From contig JAYFPE010000061.1 of assembly GCA_034928145.1 (NCBI GenBank), forward strand, positions 1-18,121: a stretch of 18,121 nucleotides of DNA, read 5' to 3'. The notes beneath the pieces were generated by a model that saw only the letters and a list, made by a program, of their open reading frames with translations, did no database searches and was not told the DNA's origin. Made by a program: the position numbers and the translations under genes. Shown here piece by piece: positions 15,621 to 18,121 of the stretch; position 1 is the first letter of the stretch; every line of letters begins with the position of its first letter. The stretch comes from Pelethousia sp034928145 (GTDB lineage: Bacteria; Bacillota; Clostridia; Christensenellales; CAG-138).

Positions 15621-16922
15621 TCACTCCCCTTTATACCATTTATTTATACTATACTCGCTTAAAGCCCTGACGCCAAGTGCTCCCGCGATGCCGCCACCAA
15701 TTCCGCCGATGAAGCCGCCAATAGCAGTGCCAAGCCCTGGGCAAAAGAAAGTCCCCACAGCAGCCCCGCCCATTGCGCCAAGCTTTGCCCCACCAAAGCC
15801 GCCTTCCCAGCTTGCGCCAATCCCGACTGATGTTTGAAGTGTTTTCTTGCCTAACTTTTTATCTTCATCGTTCAGATCAAGATAAATTGTGCTGCCAAGC
15901 TCGTATGCGTCAAGCGCAACGCCAACAACAGCAAGCGCCTTTCCGGCGGTTTTTGTATATTTTGCAACATCATCGAAGTTCTTGAAGGCTTCATATACGG
16001 GTTTGATGGGCTCTTTATGGTCAAGCTTTGCTGCCTTTTTCATTTGCAAGGCAGATGCACCTGGGGGAGCCTCTACATTTATGTGGGAAACCCTTCCCCG
16101 CGATCTTTGCCCGGTAAGAGGATGTGAGTGGATCTGAAAAAGTCGTTGGTTTGATGCGATATCATAAAGCTGATTCCTTACGGCAGTAGATTTTAGAGCT
16201 CCAGGCTTTGGGGTAACAGGCCTTATGGCAACACCAGTTACTTTGGTCTGTAATGGACTTATAAAGGCTGTACTTGGTACTATGCCCTTCCCCATACCGA
16301 TTGACAATTGTGCTTTTAAATCGAATATGTCCGTCTTGTCAGGTGGATTAGGCAGCAACATGCCTGCACCTATCGGAGCATTGCTATTGATTTGTGGTGT
16401 ACGCATTTTATTCCAGGCTTCCTGCGTGGCCTTACCCCAGATTCCATCCTCAACTACACCCAGCCTTTTTTGTACTTGTCGGATTTCTTCTTTACTATCT
16501 ATCCCTGTTGGGGCCTTATACCCGCTATTCTGCGTATTGCTACGGGAAGGAGCCGGAGGAGAAACACCCCACAGGCCTCCATACTGCTTCTCCCATGCGG
16601 CTTGCGTGTTCGCTCCCCATATGCCGTCCTGCGTAACGCCAAGATTTGCCTGGATGCTTCGTACAGACTTTTGATCCGTTACACCCGCAGGTGGTACAAA
16701 CCCCTCTACCACATGCTTCATCCGGGATTGCTCAGGTGCCTGTGAAGAGCCTCCTTCAGGTTTCCAAAGCTGCCCATAACCCTGGCCGTTCCAGGCAGCC
16801 TGTGTTTTTGCACCCCATATGCCGTCCTGTTCCACACCCAAGGTAGCCTGTATCTGCTTTACCTTCTCTTTGCTATCCACCCCTCTGGGCGGGCTAAAGC
16901 CGCTTACAAAATAATTTGCCAT
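15621..16922 (-). CDS. Toxin-like protein with three peptidoglycan-binding-type repeats and a glycine-zipper C-terminus
   Basis: This 433-residue protein starts with three ~65-residue repeats (8-53, 74-118, 134-172), each with a G(V/I)xxxxxVxxIQxxLGV core and DGIWGxxTQxAW, a form of the PG_binding_1 fold that binds peptidoglycan. A linker (173-250) leads to a His-rich segment, RLFQIHSHPLTGQRSRGRVS (260-279) then HINVEAP, which may be a catalytic or metal site. Next is a hydrophobic stretch at about 325-345 and a glycine-zipper region at about 372-416 (GGAKLGAMGGAAVG, GGFIGGIGGGIAGALG) able to insert into membranes. There is no Sec signal peptide. The start at 16922 has AGGAGG (16930-16935) 7 bp upstream. 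It is first in an operon with an unknown protein and a DUF4176 protein. An antibacterial toxin or wall-targeted effector is likely but unproven; a structural or phage-like lysis-associated protein is the alternative. Confidence 0.85.
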   Translation of the reverse strand: MANYFVSGFSPPRGVDSKEKVKQIQATLGVEQDGIWGAKTQAAWNGQGYGQLWKPEGGSSQAPEQSRMKHVVEGFVPPAGVTDQKSVRSIQANLGVTQDGIWGANTQAAWEKQYGGLWGVSPPAPSRSNTQNSGYKAPTGIDSKEEIRQVQKRLGVVEDGIWGKATQEAWNKMRTPQINSNAPIGAGMLLPNPPDKTDIFDLKAQLSIGMGKGIVPSTAFISPLQTKVTGVAIRPVTPKPGALKSTAVRNQLYDIASNQRLFQIHSHPLTGQRSRGRVSHINVEAPPGASALQMKKAAKLDHKEPIKPVYEAFKNFDDVAKYTKTAGKALAVVGVALDAYELGSTIYLDLNDEDKKLGKKTLQTSVGIGASWEGGFGGAKLGAMGGAAVGTFFCPGLGTAIGGFIGGIGGGIAGALGVRALSEYSINKWYKGE

Positions 16923-16945
16923 GGAAAATCCTCCTTCTCAAACAC

Positions 16946-16972
16946 AAAAACCGCAGAAGACAACTTCTGCGG
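16946..16972 (-). terminator. Terminator-like hairpin in the leader of the toxin-like operon (possible attenuator)
   Basis: On the minus strand CCGCAGAAG and CTTCTGCGG form a perfect 9-bp stem with a TTGT loop, followed by TTTTTG. The T-run ends 10 bp before the AGGAGG of the toxin-like gene. It therefore lies between any upstream promoter and the first gene, where a terminator would block or limit expression. Confidence 0.7.
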
Positions 16973-16995
16973 CTCTTGCATATTTCTATGATAAT

Positions 16996-17024
16996 AGGAT
17001 AACTGGTCGCTATAGGAGAAGCAA
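16996..17024 (-). promoter_or_regulatory. Promoter candidate for the toxin-like operon
   Basis: On the minus strand TTGCTT (17019-17024) and TATCCT (16996-17001) are 17 bp apart. Each box departs from consensus. If used, the transcript would start just before the hairpin at 16946-16972. Confidence 0.3.
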
Positions 17025-17049
17025 GGGCATAAATGCGGCAATATACAGG

Positions 17050-17067
17050 CAAGGGACAAGTCCCTTG
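17050..17067. promoter_or_regulatory. 18-bp near-perfect palindrome upstream of the promoter candidate
   Basis: CAAGGGAC, AA, GTCCCTTG: two perfect 8-bp arms around two central bases. The 2-base centre is too short for a good RNA hairpin, so a dimeric DNA-binding protein site is the better reading. It lies about 26 bp upstream of the candidate -35 box. Confidence 0.4.
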
Positions 17068-17125
17068 GATCAAAGCAAAAACAGGCTAGCGCAAACCAAC
17101 CTGTCTTTGTCGTTATGAATATCCA

Positions 17126-17225
17126 TTGGTGCGGCTGATGGGACTTGATTTCGGCCATCGGCATCGCCTCTCTCGCGCTCCGCGCTTCGTTCGGCGGCCT
17201 GGGTCCGAAATCCGGGGGCAGGAAA
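17126..17225 (+). repeat. 100-bp structured direct repeat, copy 2 (cut by the IS)
   Basis: This copy is 95% identical to 14321-14420. Identity ends exactly where the IS256-like end begins at about 17226. Its outer stem reads GATTTCGG/CCGAAATC, a C-G pair where copy 1 has a T-G wobble, so the pairing is kept on the plus strand. Confidence 0.85.
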
Positions 17226-18121
17226 GGTACTGTCAAGAACGTTTCGCAAATTAGGAAACAGGGATGGTAGATGGGGGTTAACCGGCGATTTGGGAATCGA
17301 CCAGTGAGGCGTCAAGGTGCTTCATATTCATGTACTTCTTGTTGCCCCATTGAGTACCGGCCACATGACGCAATCTGGCACAAACGAGCATCAGTGCAGA
17401 GTTGCCGTCAGGAAAAGTTCCTACCACACGGGTGCGCCTACGGATTTCCCGGTTGAGCCGCTCAATCACGTTGTTCGTGCGGATGCGAGTCCAGTGCTCA
17501 AAAGGAAAATCGGCATAGGTAAGGGTCTCCTCGACACTATCCTCCATCTTTTTAGCGGCCTTGTCCAATTTCATGTCTCGCAGAGACTGCACAACAGCGA
17601 CGGCCTTTTTACGGGATGCGGATTTACTCTCCTGGGCATGGATCGCTTTGAGCATCTTGGCCACAATCTTCATCTTAGAGCGTGGCACTACAGAGAAAAC
17701 ATTGCGGTAGAAATGAACAATACAGCGCTGGTATTTCGCGTCGGGAAATACCTCGTATACAGCTTCCAGCATCCCCAGGCATTTATCCCCGACAACGAGC
17801 CTGATGCCGTTGAGCCCCCGACCTCTGAGCCACTGGAAGAAGTTCACCCAGCTGGCCTTATCCTCTTTCATTCCTTCGGCAGCCCCGATCACTTCCCGAT
17901 ATCCATACTCATTGACTGCGATGGCCACCAAAATACTGACATTTTCAAACTCACCGCCCCAGTTGCGTCGCAGATAAATACCGTCCACGTAGACATACGG
18001 ATACTTCCCTCCCTGCAAGGGCCGGTTGCGCCACTCCTCTATGTGGACATATGCTTTCTTGTTCTCGCTGATTGTAGACGGAGAAACCTTGCTGCCCCAG
18101 AGGGCTTCCGTGATATCCTCC
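17226..18121 (-). mobile_element. IS256-family insertion sequence (right part, runs off the window)
   Basis: The element consists of a terminal sequence starting GGTACTGTCAAGAACGTTTC at 17226 and the transposase gene up to the window end. The boundary is set by the sudden loss of similarity between the two repeat copies and by a start that fits the GG..CTGT ends common in this family. The other inverted repeat and the target duplication (8-9 bp in this family; GCAGGAAA or so is the flank here) are outside the window. Confidence 0.7.
17278..18121 (-). CDS. IS256-family (mutator-type) transposase, 5' end outside the window
   Basis: 280 C-terminal residues are visible, and the frame stays open to the window edge, so the N-terminal third is missing only because the window ends. 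The apparent start TTG at 18018 is internal. The DDE residues are in place: D in YPYVYVDGIYLR, D in RLVVGDKCLGM, and E in NNVIERLNREIRRRTRVVG. The C-x2-H signature typical of the family is CIVHFYRN between the second D and the E. The visible part carries no stop or frameshift, so the enzyme may be active. It would act on the inverted repeats of its own element by cut- or copy-type transposition. Its stop is about 50 bp inside the element end. Confidence 0.93.
   Translation of the reverse strand, partial: EDITEALWGSKVSPSTISENKKAYVHIEEWRNRPLQGGKYPYVYVDGIYLRRNWGGEFENVSILVAIAVNEYGYREVIGAAEGMKEDKASWVNFFQWLRGRGLNGIRLVVGDKCLGMLEAVYEVFPDAKYQRCIVHFYRNVFSVVPRSKMKIVAKMLKAIHAQESKSASRKKAVAVVQSLRDMKLDKAAKKMEDSVEETLTYADFPFEHWTRIRTNNVIERLNREIRRRTRVVGTFPDGNSALMLVCARLRHVAGTQWGNKKYMNMKHLDASLVDSQIAG

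Larger units (their letters stand above)
16923..17277. other. Leader and upstream region of the toxin-like operon, up to the IS
   Basis: No gene is visible here. Going away from the toxin-like gene the stretch holds its ribosome binding site, a terminator-like hairpin (16946-16972), a weak promoter candidate (16996-17024), an 18-bp palindrome (17050-17067), repeat copy 2 (17126-17225) and the end of the IS256-family element (17226-17277). Confidence 0.7.

Noticed and set aside
17070..17315. Minus-strand frame with AAERSAERERGDADGR, repeated at 14265-14582 as AAERSAEREKGDADGQ
   Set aside because: The protein likeness comes only from translating the two copies of the structured DNA repeat. The frames run into hairpins or the IS end and lack start signals.
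18016..18018. TTG at 18018 as the start of the transposase
   Set aside because: The frame continues upstream to the window edge with conserved-looking sequence (SENKKAYVHIEEWRNRP), so the true start is outside the window.

Overview
The window looks like an accessory stretch of a Firmicutes chromosome, probably a Clostridia-type bacterium. The signs are strong AGGAGG-type ribosome binding sites, a surface protein with S-layer homology (SLH) domains, a DUF4176 protein (a family seen near type VII secretion toxins of Firmicutes), a YafQ-type toxin relic and an IS256-family element. This assignment comes from gene content only; no marker gene is present.

Left part (1-4713): after the last codons of an upstream gene comes a membrane-anchored c-di-GMP enzyme with a sensor region, a GGDEF-type domain and an EAL domain (54-3164). 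The next 567 bp hold a frameshifted minus-strand remnant of a YafQ-family toxin and an unassigned open frame. A good promoter then drives a regulator with an excisionase-like HTH at its N-terminus, a PAS-like middle and an AraC-type HTH at its C-terminus (3732-4664). A clear terminator closes this gene.

Middle (4714-14256): one 3130-residue secreted protein fills more than half of the window. In order it has a signal peptide, two related N-terminal beta modules, a three-unit GLUG region, YTG/YDG/MBG beta modules including a five-copy 78-residue MBG array, an InlB-type repeat, three SLH domains and a single cell-wall-binding (choline-binding-like) repeat at the C-terminus. It is a giant S-layer-anchored adhesin-like protein. 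Repeated CATGAATAC words lie between the regulator and this gene and may be operator half-sites.

Right part (14257-17225): a compact three-gene minus-strand operon (16922 to 14652) encodes a toxin-like protein with three peptidoglycan-binding-like repeats and a C-terminal glycine-zipper region, an unknown 238-residue protein (an immunity candidate) and a DUF4176 protein. The operon lies between two 95%-identical 100-bp structured direct repeats. It ends in a strong bidirectional terminator, and its leader carries a terminator-like hairpin. The second repeat copy is cut by an IS256-family element (about 17226 to beyond the window end), which contributes a 5'-truncated transposase gene.

The left and middle genes may work together as a second-messenger enzyme, a regulator and a surface adhesin. 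The right module looks like an independently acquired toxin/immunity cassette. Both functional readings are inference.
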